The position numbers and the translations under genes are program-made. Shown piece after piece: positions 1-8,814 of a stretch of 64,000 bases of DNA. Each line of letters starts with the position of its first letter. Positions within the stretch are counted from its first letter, which is position 1. The stretch is taken from contig JALFTB010000035.1 in the NCBI GenBank assembly GCA_022779465.1, positions 14,196 to 78,195 on the forward strand. The letters run 5' to 3'. This stretch comes from CAG-533 sp022779465 (GTDB taxonomy: Bacteria > Bacillota_I > Bacilli_A > RF39 > UBA660). The notes below the pieces were generated by a model. It saw only the letters and a program-made list of their open reading frames with translations, did no database searches and was not told the origin of the DNA.

Positions 1-2771
1 GAATCTTTATTTTTGGCTACTTGTTCTGGAGTTCCAGTTGCGATTACTTTTCCACCATCATCACCACCATTTGGGCCTAAATCAACAATGTAGTCTGCAC
101 ATTTAATAACGTCTAAGTTGTGTTCAATTATTATAACTGTATCGCCATTATCTACTATTCTTTGAAGAATTACTAATAGTTTTTTGATATCGTCGGTATG
201 TAGGCCGGTAGTTGGTTCGTCTAAAATAAAGACACTTTTTCCAGTTGGTTTCTTTTGTAATTCTTTTGCTAATTTTACTCTGGCTGCTTCTCCACCTGAT
301 AGAGTTGGAGCACTTTGACCTAATTTAATATATGATAAGCCGACATCAACCATTGTTTGTAATTTATTTTTAATTTTAGGGCTCGCATTAAAGAATTCTA
401 AAGCTTCGGAAACTCTCATATCTAATACTTCAGATATGTTTTTACCTTTATATTTTACTTCTAGAGTTTCGGAATTGTATCTTGTTCCGTGGCATACGTC
501 ACATGGGACATAAACATCTGGTAAGAAGTGCATTTCTATTTTCTTTACGCCATCTCCCCAACATGCTTCACATCTTCCACCTTTAACATTAAATGAGAAT
601 CTTCCTTTATCATAACCTTTAATTTTTGATTCTTTCATTTCGGCAAATAAATCTCTGATGTCATCAAAAACTCCAACATAAGTGGCGGGATTACTTCTAG
701 GGGTTCTTCCAATTGGATCTTGAGATATATCAACAACTTTATCGATATCATCAATACCTTTTATTTCTTTATGTTTGCCGGGAACTACCATAGTACCATA
801 TACTTTGCTTCTTAAGGCTTTTAAAAGTATTTCATTTACTAAAGTACTTTTACCGGAACCTGATACACCAGTTACTAATGTCATTGTTCCAAGAGGTATT
901 TTTACATTAATATTTTTTAGGTTGTTTTCTTTGGCACCTTTTATTTCAATGTAATTTCCGTTGCCTTTTCGACGTTTTTTTGGCACTTCAATTTTTAGTT
1001 CTCCGCTTAAATATTTTCCGGTTAAACTATTTGGATTTTTCATTACTTCTTCTGGAGTTCCTTTAGCTACAATGTATCCTCCTTCTGACCCCGGACCCGG
1101 TCCGACATCTACTAGGAAATCAGCAGCTCTCATTGTATCTTCATCGTGTTCTACTACGATTAGGGTATTACCAAGATCTCGCATTTCTTTTAAAGAGTTA
1201 ATTAATCTATCATTATCTTTTTGATGTAGTCCGATACTTGGTTCATCAAGAACGTATAAAACTCCGGTTAATTTACTACCTATTTGAGTAGCTAATCTTA
1301 TTCTTTGAGATTCACCACCTGATAAGGTAGATGCTTCACGTGATAATGTTAAATAACCTAATCCAACGTTATTTAAGAAACTTAATCTATTTTTTATTTC
1401 TTTTACAATTAGATTGCTTATTTGTTCTTGTTCCTTAGTTAGTTTTAGATTTTCCATAAATTCGGATAGTTCTTTAATTGAATAATTACAAACTTCAAAA
1501 ATATTTTTATGATTTATTTTAACGGCAAGAACGTTGTCATTTAGTCTAGCTCCATGACATTTTGGACATGCTTGATCAACCATAAATGTTCCAAGCCAAT
1601 CTCTTATCCACTTACTATTGGTTTCTATATATCTTCTTTCATAGTTGTTAACTATTCCTTCATATGTATCTTTAACATATCTTTTGTTACCATTTTTACT
1701 TACATATTCATAGTCTAAAACTTTATTGGTTCCATATAGAATTATATTTAATTCTTCTTTAGCAAAATCTTTTATTTTTTTAGTTAAATCTATATTAAAG
1801 TAATCACAAACTGTTTCTAATTGAGTTAATGCCATATTTTGATCAATGCTGAATCCTTTAATTCCACCTTCGAGGATGGTTTTATTTTTATCTGGTATTA
1901 GAAGATCTAAACTTAAATGTTGTTTAATTCCTAAACCTTTACATTCGGGACAAGCACCATATGGAGCATTGAATGAGAATAGTCTTGGTTCTAATTCTGG
2001 TAGAGAGAAATTACATTCGGGACAAGCATAGTGTTCGCTCATGATAAATTCTTCACCATCGATAATATGAATTAATACTTTTCCATCAGCCATTTTTGTG
2101 CTTATTTCGATAGCTTCAAAGATACGGCTTCTTTCATCTGGTGATACAACAATACGGTCGATTACAACATATATATTGTCTTTTTTATTTTTTTCTAATT
2201 TTATTTCTTCAGATAAGTCTCTTAATTCACCATTTACTCTAACTCTTGTAAAACCCTTTTTTCTTAAATCGTCAAATAAATCTTGATGAGTTCCTTTTTC
2301 ACCATGTACTACTGGAGATAGAATTTCAATTTTTGTACCTTCGCCTAATTCAAGAACTTTATTAACCATTTCTTCAATACTTTGACTTTTGATTGGTTTA
2401 TGATGAATTGGACAATATGGTGTTCCAATTCTGGCAAATAATAATCTTAGATAATCATATATTTCTGTTACTGTTCCAACAGTTGATCTAGGATTGTTAT
2501 TTGTTGTTTTTTGATCAATAGATATACTTGGGCTTAAACCTTCAATTGAATCTACATCTGGTTTATCAGAACCACCTAAAAATTGACGAGCGTATGCACT
2601 AAGTGATTCAATGTATCTTCTTTCACCTTCGGCATATATAGTATCAAATGCTAAACTACTTTTGCCTGAACCTGATACTCCTGTCATTACAACTAATTTA
2701 TTTTTAGGAATTTCCAAATCTATATTTTTTAAATTATTTTCTCTTGCACCTTTAATAATTATTTTATCCAT
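1..2771 (-). CDS. uvrA: Excinuclease ABC subunit A, 3' end cut by window edge
   Basis: UvrA, the ATP-dependent damage-recognition subunit of nucleotide excision repair. Reading leftward from the ATG at 2769-2771, about 923 codons are open with no stop before base 1, so roughly the last 20 residues lie outside the window. I see two ABC ATPase halves: first Walker A TGVSGSGKSS near residue 30, two zinc-finger type CxxC pairs (CPECNF/CPECKG) near residues 250-280, signature LSGGESQR, Walker B VLDEPSIGLHQ; second Walker A TGVSGSGKST, a C..C zinc module (GGRCEACWGDG, CDVCHGTR), signature LSGGEAAR and DEPTTGLH. All catalytic motifs are intact. An AGGAG-type site (reads GGAGTAAT) precedes the start. 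No uvrB is seen nearby. Confidence 0.97.
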   Translation of the reverse strand, partial: MDKIIIKGARENNLKNIDLEIPKNKLVVMTGVSGSGKSSLAFDTIYAEGERRYIESLSAYARQFLGGSDKPDVDSIEGLSPSISIDQKTTNNNPRSTVGTVTEIYDYLRLLFARIGTPYCPIHHKPIKSQSIEEMVNKVLELGEGTKIEILSPVVHGEKGTHQDLFDDLRKKGFTRVRVNGELRDLSEEIKLEKNKKDNIYVVIDRIVVSPDERSRIFEAIEISTKMADGKVLIHIIDGEEFIMSEHYACPECNFSLPELEPRLFSFNAPYGACPECKGLGIKQHLSLDLLIPDKNKTILEGGIKGFSIDQNMALTQLETVCDYFNIDLTKKIKDFAKEELNIILYGTNKVLDYEYVSKNGNKRYVKDTYEGIVNNYERRYIETNSKWIRDWLGTFMVDQACPKCHGARLNDNVLAVKINHKNIFEVCNYSIKELSEFMENLKLTKEQEQISNLIVKEIKNRLSFLNNVGLGYLTLSREASTLSGGESQRIRLATQIGSKLTGVLYVLDEPSIGLHQKDNDRLINSLKEMRDLGNTLIVVEHDEDTMRAADFLVDVGPGPGSEGGYIVAKGTPEEVMKNPNSLTGKYLSGELKIEVPKKRRKGNGNYIEIKGAKENNLKNINVKIPLGTMTLVTGVSGSGKSTLVNEILLKALRSKVYGTMVVPGKHKEIKGIDDIDKVVDISQDPIGRTPRSNPATYVGVFDDIRDLFAEMKESKIKGYDKGRFSFNVKGGRCEACWGDGVKKIEMHFLPDVYVPCDVCHGTRYNSETLEVKYKGKNISEVLDMRVSEALEFFNASPKIKNKLQTMVDVGLSYIKLGQSAPTLSGGEAARVKLAKELQKKPTGKSVFILDEPTTGLHTDDIKKLLVILQRIVDNGDTVIIIEHNLDVIKCADYIVDLGPNGGDDGGKVIATGTPEQVAKNKD

Positions 2772-2821
2772 GATTATTACTCCTTTGCATTAGTATTTTA
2801 CCACAGATTTTTAAAATTATA

Positions 2822-2847
2822 TAAAAAAAGAATGATTACTCATTCTT
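2822..2847 (-). terminator. Rho-independent terminator after the zinc-ribbon gene
   Basis: An 8-bp stem AAGAATGA/TCATTCTT with loop GTAA, followed on the minus strand by seven T. It overlaps the end of the zinc-ribbon gene. Confidence 0.85.
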
Positions 2848-3529
2848 AATTACCAAATACTATATATTCTGCATCTATTTCAGGTTCATTTCCATTAATT
2901 GCAGTATATTCGCCATAAACTGTAATTAAATCACCTTTCATAAATCCTTGACTATAATCTTTGTCTCTAAAGTTTACTTGAATAATTTGTTCGGTACCAT
3001 TTTCAAATAAATTAGCATTTAAACTAATTGTCATTTCATTTCCATAACCATCATCAATTCCACTTACGCTTACAACAGTTCCAATAATTTTAATTTTTTG
3101 ATTTTTATAATCCTTTGGTACTCTTATTAAGTTTTCATAAGAAACTAACTTACAACTTGTTTTGTATTCTTCTTCATTTGATGTGTTAATCATGTATTTA
3201 TCAACAAAATAACCAGCAATTATAAATAATAAAAATACTAGTCCGAATACGATGGCAATTGTTAAACCAAAACTATTATTAGTTTGTCTTTTACGGCAAT
3301 GTGGACAGATTGTTAATCCTTTATCAAAATAATTATGACAATGAATGCACATTTGACCACTAACTACTGCTACTTCATTGGGATTCATTTCTGGTTTATC
3401 TTTTTCTAAATTTACAGTTTCATTTAATGAAATTGGTGTTTTTTCTTTTTTAGGAGCTGCTTTCTTTTTTGTTTCTTTTTTAGGTTCTCCTGATTTTTTT
3501 GTAACTTTTTTCTTTTCTTCTTTTTCCAT
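2846..3529 (-). CDS. Zinc-ribbon membrane protein with C-terminal OB-like domain
   Basis: About 227 residues, function unknown. The first 50 residues are a Lys/Glu/Pro-rich charged tail; residues ~60-85 carry a zinc ribbon (CIHC...CPHC); one membrane segment follows (~residues 90-112, GLVFLLFIIAGYF); the outer part (~residues 125-227) resembles the tRNA_anti-like OB family (KIIGTVVSVSG, LITVYGEYTAINGNEPEI). The start at 3529 is preferred over an in-frame GTG three codons upstream because AGGAG lies 8 nt before this ATG and overlaps the GTG. It has its own good promoter (3557-3585) and terminator, so it is monocistronic. The domain call is from pattern, not a search. Confidence 0.85.
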   Translation of the reverse strand: MEKEEKKKVTKKSGEPKKETKKKAAPKKEKTPISLNETVNLEKDKPEMNPNEVAVVSGQMCIHCHNYFDKGLTICPHCRKRQTNNSFGLTIAIVFGLVFLLFIIAGYFVDKYMINTSNEEEYKTSCKLVSYENLIRVPKDYKNQKIKIIGTVVSVSGIDDGYGNEMTISLNANLFENGTEQIIQVNFRDKDYSQGFMKGDLITVYGEYTAINGNEPEIDAEYIVFGN

Positions 3530-3556
3530 GAATAACACTCCTTTATTCCTGTTTAA

Positions 3557-3585
3557 ATTATATTATATTTGAAAGAATAATTCAA
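3557..3585 (-). promoter_or_regulatory. Sigma-A type promoter for the zinc-ribbon gene
   Basis: On the minus strand TTGAAT (3580-3585), a 17-nt spacer, then TATAAT (3557-3562). Consensus -10 and 4/6 -35, placed about 30 nt upstream of the start codon. Confidence 0.75.
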
Positions 3586-3598
3586 TTACTAATTTTAT

Positions 3599-4573
3599 TT
3601 ATTCTAATGATGTTAAATAATCGTCGAGAATTTTAAAGACTTCTTCACTATTTTTAGTTTGGCATATTTCATTTTTAATACTCGCACTTTTTGGTAATCC
3701 TTTTATATACCAAAGTGCATGGGTTCTTATTTCTAAGGTTGCTATTTTTTCATTTGATGATTCTAATAGTAATTTATAATGTCTTTTTAACATATTTATT
3801 TTTTCTTTAGGAGTTACTTCTTCTGGCAATTTACCACTTTCTAGATATTCGACACATTCTTTAATTAGCCAAGGATTTCCTAATACTCCTCTACCTATCA
3901 TGACAGCATCACATCCTGTGTAATCAAGCATTTCTTTAGCTAAGTAGCAAGATGTAACGTCACCATTACCGATTACGGGTATATTAACTGCTTCTTTAAC
4001 TTTTTTAATAATATTCCAATCTGCTTTACCGCTATAGCCTTGACTTCTAGTTCTACCATGAACGGTTATAGCTTTGGCGCCAGCTTTCTCTACTCTTTTA
4101 GCTACTTCAACAGCATTAATATTGTTTTCATCCCAGCCACTTCTTATTTTGACTGTTACTGGTACAGAAACACTTTTTACAACTGCTGATACGATTTCTT
4201 CAATTAAATCTGGATTTTTTAGTAAAGCACTTCCTGCCTGGCTTTTTATTGCAACTTTTGGCACAGGACAACCCATATTTATATCAATAATATCTGGATG
4301 CATTTGTTCTTCGACAAGTTTAGCTGCGGCTACAAATGACTCGATGTCACTACCAAATATTTGCTGGGCAATTGGTCTTTCTTTTTCATCCATTTTTAGT
4401 AAATCTAAGGTTTTTTGATTGCCGAAAACAATAGCTTTATCAGAAACCATTTCGGCGTAAATTAGACCTGCTCCCATTTCTTTAATAATTTGTCTATAGG
4501 CAGTGTTACTAATACCAGCCATTGGAGCTAAAACTATTTGATTTTTAATTTCAACATTTCCTATTTTCCACAT
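3599..4573 (-). CDS. dusB: tRNA-dihydrouridine synthase (DusB/NifR3 type)
   Basis: Flavin-dependent enzyme that reduces specific uridines of tRNA to dihydrouridine. The 324 residues match the family: N-terminal LAPMAGISN FMN-barrel start, DINMGCPVPK with the catalytic Cys near residue 100, KIRSGWD, ITVHGRTRSQGYSG phosphate-binding segment, GNGDV, and DAVMIGRGVLGNPW. A C-terminal helical tRNA-binding region follows. It overlaps the 3' end of the upstream pduL-like gene by 13 bp, so the two are likely co-transcribed and translationally coupled. Which Dus subfamily (and which tRNA position) is not certain from sequence alone. Confidence 0.93.
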   Translation of the reverse strand: MWKIGNVEIKNQIVLAPMAGISNTAYRQIIKEMGAGLIYAEMVSDKAIVFGNQKTLDLLKMDEKERPIAQQIFGSDIESFVAAAKLVEEQMHPDIIDINMGCPVPKVAIKSQAGSALLKNPDLIEEIVSAVVKSVSVPVTVKIRSGWDENNINAVEVAKRVEKAGAKAITVHGRTRSQGYSGKADWNIIKKVKEAVNIPVIGNGDVTSCYLAKEMLDYTGCDAVMIGRGVLGNPWLIKECVEYLESGKLPEEVTPKEKINMLKRHYKLLLESSNEKIATLEIRTHALWYIKGLPKSASIKNEICQTKNSEEVFKILDDYLTSLE

Positions 4574-5124
4574 TTTTTAAATTCTACCTCATCATTTTGA
4601 TGTAAATCAAATTCTACTTCTTCATCTGTATCAATGTGAATTTCAACATAAGCAGGATCTGATATTTTGATTAATGCATCAAATATTAATTTATCATTTT
4701 GATAAATATTTACTATTTCTTTGTTGACTAAATCTAATTTTTTAGCTGTTTCTGGGTCCATATGAATGTGTCTTTCTGCTAGAATTAATCCACTATCTAG
4801 ATTTACTTCTCCACAAGGACCAACAAGAGTTATAGATAAACTGTTTTCTAAATCTCCACTTTGTCTTCTTGGAGGATTTACTCCAAAATAATCGGCTTCA
4901 GTTTGAGATATTTCTATTTGATTATATGGTCTTATAGGACCTACTACTCTTACATGATTTATTATTTTATCTCCTAATTTTAAATCAACTGTACTTGTAC
5001 TAGCAAATTGACCTGGTTGATTTAAAGGATTTCTTTCTTCTAAATGATCTGTATTAAATAATTTTAAACATGTTTCTTTAGTTATATGAACATGTCTTTT
5101 ACTTACTCCAACTGGTATAATCAT
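4561..5124 (-). CDS. pduL: Phosphate propanoyltransferase/phosphotransacetylase (PduL family)
   Basis: Zinc enzyme that exchanges the CoA of acetyl- or propanoyl-CoA for phosphate. The N-terminus VGVSKRHVH and the central LILAERHIHMDP are the two His motifs that bind the metals in PduL; the middle GPIRPYNQIEIS segment also fits. Length 187 aa is near the family norm. The start is taken at the ATG at 5122-5124, four codons inside the longest frame, because the GGGTGAT site sits just upstream and overlaps the alternative GTG. No microcompartment genes surround it, so it probably serves as the housekeeping Pta in acetate formation; substrate preference is inferred. A TATAAT-like hexamer occurs at 5141-5146 but its -35 is poor. 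Confidence 0.88.
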   Translation of the reverse strand: MIIPVGVSKRHVHITKETCLKLFNTDHLEERNPLNQPGQFASTSTVDLKLGDKIINHVRVVGPIRPYNQIEISQTEADYFGVNPPRRQSGDLENSLSITLVGPCGEVNLDSGLILAERHIHMDPETAKKLDLVNKEIVNIYQNDKLIFDALIKISDPAYVEIHIDTDEEVEFDLHQNDEVEFKKCGK

Positions 5125-5158
5125 TTTTATCACCCATTTGATTATAACATAATATTTC

Positions 5159-7027
5159 TTATCTTAAAATATCAGTTATTTTCTTTTTTGATGCAATTAT
5201 TGATGGAATATAACCACTTATTTTACTTATAATAAAACTTACAATAAAGATGATAATTATTGTTTTAATATTTATGGTTATTAAAGAAGTTAATCCAATC
5301 TTTGCATTTATAATAGGATTTATGATTTTTGAAAGTATATATAGATTTAATAATGAAATGATAGTTGAGATGAAACCTATTAAAATATTTTCAAATATAA
5401 AGATGCGTTTAATATCTTTATTTCTAGTTCCTAAGGTTTTTAAGATACCAATTTCTTGTTTTCTTTCAATCACTTCGATATATGACATAATATTCATCAT
5501 AATTATAGTAATAGTGAAAGCTGATATACTAAAGATTATTAAAACATAAGTTATTATTTTTATTATGCGGTTAATGATATCGGTTATTTCCTGAGCTTCA
5601 TCAACGATTTGATACTTATTTAACACTTTTTTTATTTTTTCTTTGCCTTCTCTAGTTTTAGGATATATTGAGATAGATTCTATTTTAGTGTTAATAAGTT
5701 CTGGGTTATACACAATTCCATTTTGAGAAGATAGATATTCATTATTACTTTTTACGATTGCAGTTATTTTTACTTCTAAAGAATTTATTAAAATTTTTTT
5801 GTTTAAATAATCGTTATAGTTGGTGCCATGAATGTTTAAAGAATTTTGTAATTCTTCATCTATCGAATTATTATTATCAAGTAAAAGCATTACTTCATTG
5901 TTATTTTGAGGATATGTTCCTTTTATTATTTTAAAGAGATTATTAGAAGGATTAGAGATTAATAAATTATTGTTTTCAGTCATTTTTGAATAAGAAATAC
6001 CTAAATATGTATTTTTATCTAATGATTTTAAAGTATCAATTAATTTATTATCGATGTTATTTTTTATTGTATATTTATTTATGTTTATTTCGGTTGTATT
6101 TTGAGTTTGATTTTTTAAATTATATTTATCATAGGAATATGAACTTATTATTAAAGGATAAGTATAATAATTGTTTTGATTTAGGTTGTTTATTTCTTTG
6201 TTTAATCCTTGATTTATACTTAGAATTAAAGATAAGAAAAAAGTACTGATACTGAAAGCTAGTATTTTTAAAATATTTCGGCCCAATTTACTTTGAATGT
6301 TATTTATACATATTTTGATTATTTCTTTGTATTTCAATTTTAGTTTATGAGGTTTTAGATGATAATTATAAATTTTATGACATGGATTATTGTCTGATTT
6401 GATTTTTCCATCTTTTATTTCAATTATTCTGGTAGCATATTTTTCAGCTAATTCTTGATTATGAGTTACTACTATGACTAATTTATGTTTGGATAAGTCT
6501 TTTAAAATTTTCATTATCTTTTCACTATTAAATGTATCTAAAGCTCCGGTTGGTTCATCTGCTAAAATAATTTTTGTATTAGTTAGAATCGTTCTGGCGA
6601 TAGCAACTCGTTGTTTTTCACCACCACTTAAGTATTTTACTTTTTTAGTTATTATTTTATCTATGTTTAATTTAGTAATTAACTTAGTTAATCTTTTAGA
6701 ATATATTTTTTTATTTGTTAACTTTAGTGGCAATTCTATATTGTCTTTTAGACTTAGATTTTTTATTAAATTATAATCTTGAAAGATATAGCTTATTATT
6801 TGATTGTGGTATTGCTGACTACTAATATTTTTAATGTTAGTTTTTCCTAAGTAAATATTTCCCGTAGTTGGCGTATCATTGTTGCCAATTAAATTTAATA
6901 AAGTAGTTTTTCCACTTCCTGATTGACCTAAAATACATACTAATTCATGAGGTCTAAAGTTTATAGTTATGTTATTTAATATTTTATTATTATTTATAGT
7001 TTTAGTTATATTGTCTATTCTTATCAT
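5159..7027 (-). CDS. One-chain ABC transporter: ATPase fused to FtsX/MacB-type permease
   Basis: A 622-aa exporter half. Residues 1-~215 form a MacB/LolD-like ATPase (Walker A GQSGSGKTT, signature YLSGGEKQR, Walker B ILADEPTGALD, switch VVTHN). The rest is an FtsX-type permease: one membrane segment at ~253-275, a ~220-residue Asn/Lys-rich extracellular domain, then three membrane segments near 490-515, 545-570 and 585-610. Such fusions commonly export peptides or drugs or act on envelope lipoproteins; the substrate here is unknown. Asn, Ile and Lys are very abundant, more than in its neighbours. An AGGAAG site precedes the ATG. No sensor kinase or partner permease is adjacent. Confidence 0.9.
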   Translation of the reverse strand: MIRIDNITKTINNNKILNNITINFRPHELVCILGQSGSGKTTLLNLIGNNDTPTTGNIYLGKTNIKNISSQQYHNQIISYIFQDYNLIKNLSLKDNIELPLKLTNKKIYSKRLTKLITKLNIDKIITKKVKYLSGGEKQRVAIARTILTNTKIILADEPTGALDTFNSEKIMKILKDLSKHKLVIVVTHNQELAEKYATRIIEIKDGKIKSDNNPCHKIYNYHLKPHKLKLKYKEIIKICINNIQSKLGRNILKILAFSISTFFLSLILSINQGLNKEINNLNQNNYYTYPLIISSYSYDKYNLKNQTQNTTEININKYTIKNNIDNKLIDTLKSLDKNTYLGISYSKMTENNNLLISNPSNNLFKIIKGTYPQNNNEVMLLLDNNNSIDEELQNSLNIHGTNYNDYLNKKILINSLEVKITAIVKSNNEYLSSQNGIVYNPELINTKIESISIYPKTREGKEKIKKVLNKYQIVDEAQEITDIINRIIKIITYVLIIFSISAFTITIIMMNIMSYIEVIERKQEIGILKTLGTRNKDIKRIFIFENILIGFISTIISLLNLYILSKIINPIINAKIGLTSLITINIKTIIIIFIVSFIISKISGYIPSIIASKKKITDILR

Positions 7028-7074
7028 TTTACTTCCTTTAATAGTTATATTAACTAAAACTTTTTGATTTCCTT

Positions 7075-7102
7075 TAAAAAAAGATAACTTTTTTAGTTAT
7101 CT
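7075..7102 (-). terminator. Rho-independent terminator after pssA
   Basis: Minus-strand stem AGATAAC/GTTATCT followed by seven T; it lies directly after the pssA stop and before the ABC exporter gene. Confidence 0.85.
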
Positions 7103-7103
7103 T

Positions 7104-7733
7104 CTATTTAAAAAATATTATTTTAGCAAGTACAGCAATTATAAGTAGTATTCCTAGAACTGATAAAACTACTTTACCTTTGTCATCTAATTTCTTTATT
7201 TTTATTCTATAAATAAATGATATTCCTACTATTATAAAGAATATTGATGAAATTATAGGGAAATGTTCAAACTTATTAAAGAAACAAATTAGATAAACAA
7301 TAGGATAAATAATTGATATTGTTGTTATTGGAGCACCAATAAAATACCCTTTTTCACTTTTATTACAAATATCTAATGTGTTAAAGTAGGCAAGTCTTAT
7401 CATTCCACATAGGGAATAGAAAATCATAGCTACCCAAGCTAGATAACAGTTTTTTGGTAAACATGTTACTGTTAATACTATTGGAAATACTCCAAATGAA
7501 ATTAAATCTGATAGTGAATCTAATTGAACTCCATAAACATTTTGTTCTTTAGTAGATTCTCTTCTTCTTGCTAATTTTCCATCAAATGCATCACAAATTC
7601 CAGAAAGAATTAAGCAAAAGATTGGTAATAATTTATTTCCATTAATGGCAAAAACAATTCCTAATAGTGCCATTGATGTTCCTGTCATTGTAAGAAAATC
7701 ACAATCACGATAGTATCCGATAATTTTTTTCAT
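7104..7733 (-). CDS. pssA: CDP-diacylglycerol-serine O-phosphatidyltransferase
   Basis: Membrane enzyme of phospholipid synthesis, making phosphatidylserine from CDP-diacylglycerol and serine. The CDP-alcohol phosphotransferase signature is complete at about residues 48-77: D..DG..AR, then G.(3)D.(3)D in YGVQLDSLSD. The 209 residues contain about six hydrophobic segments. The gene follows the HAD-GtrA fusion by 11 bp and shares its unit, so a joint role in lipid or envelope polymer metabolism is likely. No psd (decarboxylase) gene is visible in the window, so whether PS is converted to PE cannot be told. PgsA is the main alternative but the sequence fits PssA better. Confidence 0.87.
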   Translation of the reverse strand: MKKIIGYYRDCDFLTMTGTSMALLGIVFAINGNKLLPIFCLILSGICDAFDGKLARRRESTKEQNVYGVQLDSLSDLISFGVFPIVLTVTCLPKNCYLAWVAMIFYSLCGMIRLAYFNTLDICNKSEKGYFIGAPITTISIIYPIVYLICFFNKFEHFPIISSIFFIIVGISFIYRIKIKKLDDKGKVVLSVLGILLIIAVLAKIIFFK

Positions 7734-7744
7734 ATTTTCACTCC

Positions 7745-8740
7745 TTATTTTTTTCTAAATACAATTAATTTACTTATAATGTAATTAGCAATAACTATAA
7801 TAAATTGAACAAGTATTTTAGCTATTAATTCATCTATTTTCATGAATTTTACCATTAAAACTATTAGTCCGGTATCTAATAATAATGTTAATACTCTAGA
7901 ACCTGTAAATGAGATGAATTCTTTAATTACGTTTTTATTTTTACTTCTAAAAACAAATAATCTGTTGGTGTAGTAAGCAAATAGTACTGCACAAATCCAA
8001 GATAAGATATTCGATGTTATTAAATCTAAATCCATGGCTTTTGAGCATAAGCCAAATGAGACAATACTTACTAGAGTTGTTAAACCGCCAACTATTAAAT
8101 AATTCCATAGTTCTTCATTTTTGTGATAAATGTCCCAACACCAATTCCATAATCTAACAATAAAAATAGGTTTATATGTTTTATAATCATAAATTGTATT
8201 CTTCTTAATAAAATAACTTTTGTTGGCTAAGTCTAATAATGGTTTATCGTTTAAACTATCACTATACATTTCTTCAATAATAGCATCTTTATATAATTCT
8301 TTAAATCTTTTTACTTTTTCTTCTTTATAATTATTTGGTTTATTAAAATGTCCAGTTTTTTTATCTACATCGGAAGCTATTAAATCTTTGACTTTTAATT
8401 CTTTACAAATTGGATTTAATAGAAATTCTGGTGATGCAGATATAATTATGTCATTCTTATGATCTTTAATCATGTAGAAGCTTTTTAGTTTTGTTTTATG
8501 CTCTTTCCAGAAGTTTTTTACTTCTTTATCAATATCATCAATATAGTTTACAAAAGAAAAAATATATTCTTTTAATTCAGTAACTGTTATTAACTTTAAT
8601 TTATATTTTATAAATTTTAATCCGATTTTTGGTAACATCTTTTTAATTTTAGGATTCTTTTTAAGACAATATTTAAAAAAGTCTACAGATGAATCGCCAT
8701 CATAAATTGTGCCATCAAAATCATATAAATATAATTTCAT
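7745..8740 (-). CDS. HAD-family phosphatase fused to a GtrA membrane domain
   Basis: Two domains in 331 residues. Residues 1-~195 are a HAD-IB type hydrolase: nucleophile motif DFDGTIYDGD at ~8-17, motif II ISASPE, later SDSLNDKPLL carrying the motif IV acid residues. Residues ~213-331 are a GtrA domain with four membrane helices (YLIVGGLTTLVS, ANYIISKLIVFR). HAD-IB enzymes include phosphoserine and lipid-phosphate phosphatases such as PgpC; GtrA proteins move or organise undecaprenyl-linked sugars. The fusion suggests dephosphorylation of a membrane-bound lipid intermediate, but that is inference. It sits between the TagO/WecA-like enzyme and pssA, and is followed at 11 bp by pssA. Confidence 0.88.
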   Translation of the reverse strand: MKLYLYDFDGTIYDGDSSVDFFKYCLKKNPKIKKMLPKIGLKFIKYKLKLITVTELKEYIFSFVNYIDDIDKEVKNFWKEHKTKLKSFYMIKDHKNDIIISASPEFLLNPICKELKVKDLIASDVDKKTGHFNKPNNYKEEKVKRFKELYKDAIIEEMYSDSLNDKPLLDLANKSYFIKKNTIYDYKTYKPIFIVRLWNWCWDIYHKNEELWNYLIVGGLTTLVSIVSFGLCSKAMDLDLITSNILSWICAVLFAYYTNRLFVFRSKNKNVIKEFISFTGSRVLTLLLDTGLIVLMVKFMKIDELIAKILVQFIIVIANYIISKLIVFRKK

Positions 8741-8764
8741 ACTTCATCACAATATTATTGTATC

Positions 8765-8814
8765 AAAAAAATCAGCTTTAATAAATAGAAAGCAATCTAT
8801 TTAAGTGCTGATTT
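8765..8814 (-). terminator. Long two-part terminator hairpin after the TagO/WecA-like gene
   Basis: Minus strand: AAATCAGC (8807-8814) pairs with GCTGATTT (8769-8776), enclosing a second stem AAATAGA/TCTATTT, followed by a short T run. It overlaps the stop codon of the upstream gene. Confidence 0.8.

Noticed and set aside
961..2793. Plus-strand ORFs of 60-87 codons inside uvrA
   Set aside because: They are shadows of the uvrA frame, without ribosome-binding sites or family patterns.
5141..5146. TATAAT upstream of pduL as a firm promoter
   Set aside because: The -35 is poor and the distance to the start codon would leave almost no leader; kept only as a note in the gene entry.
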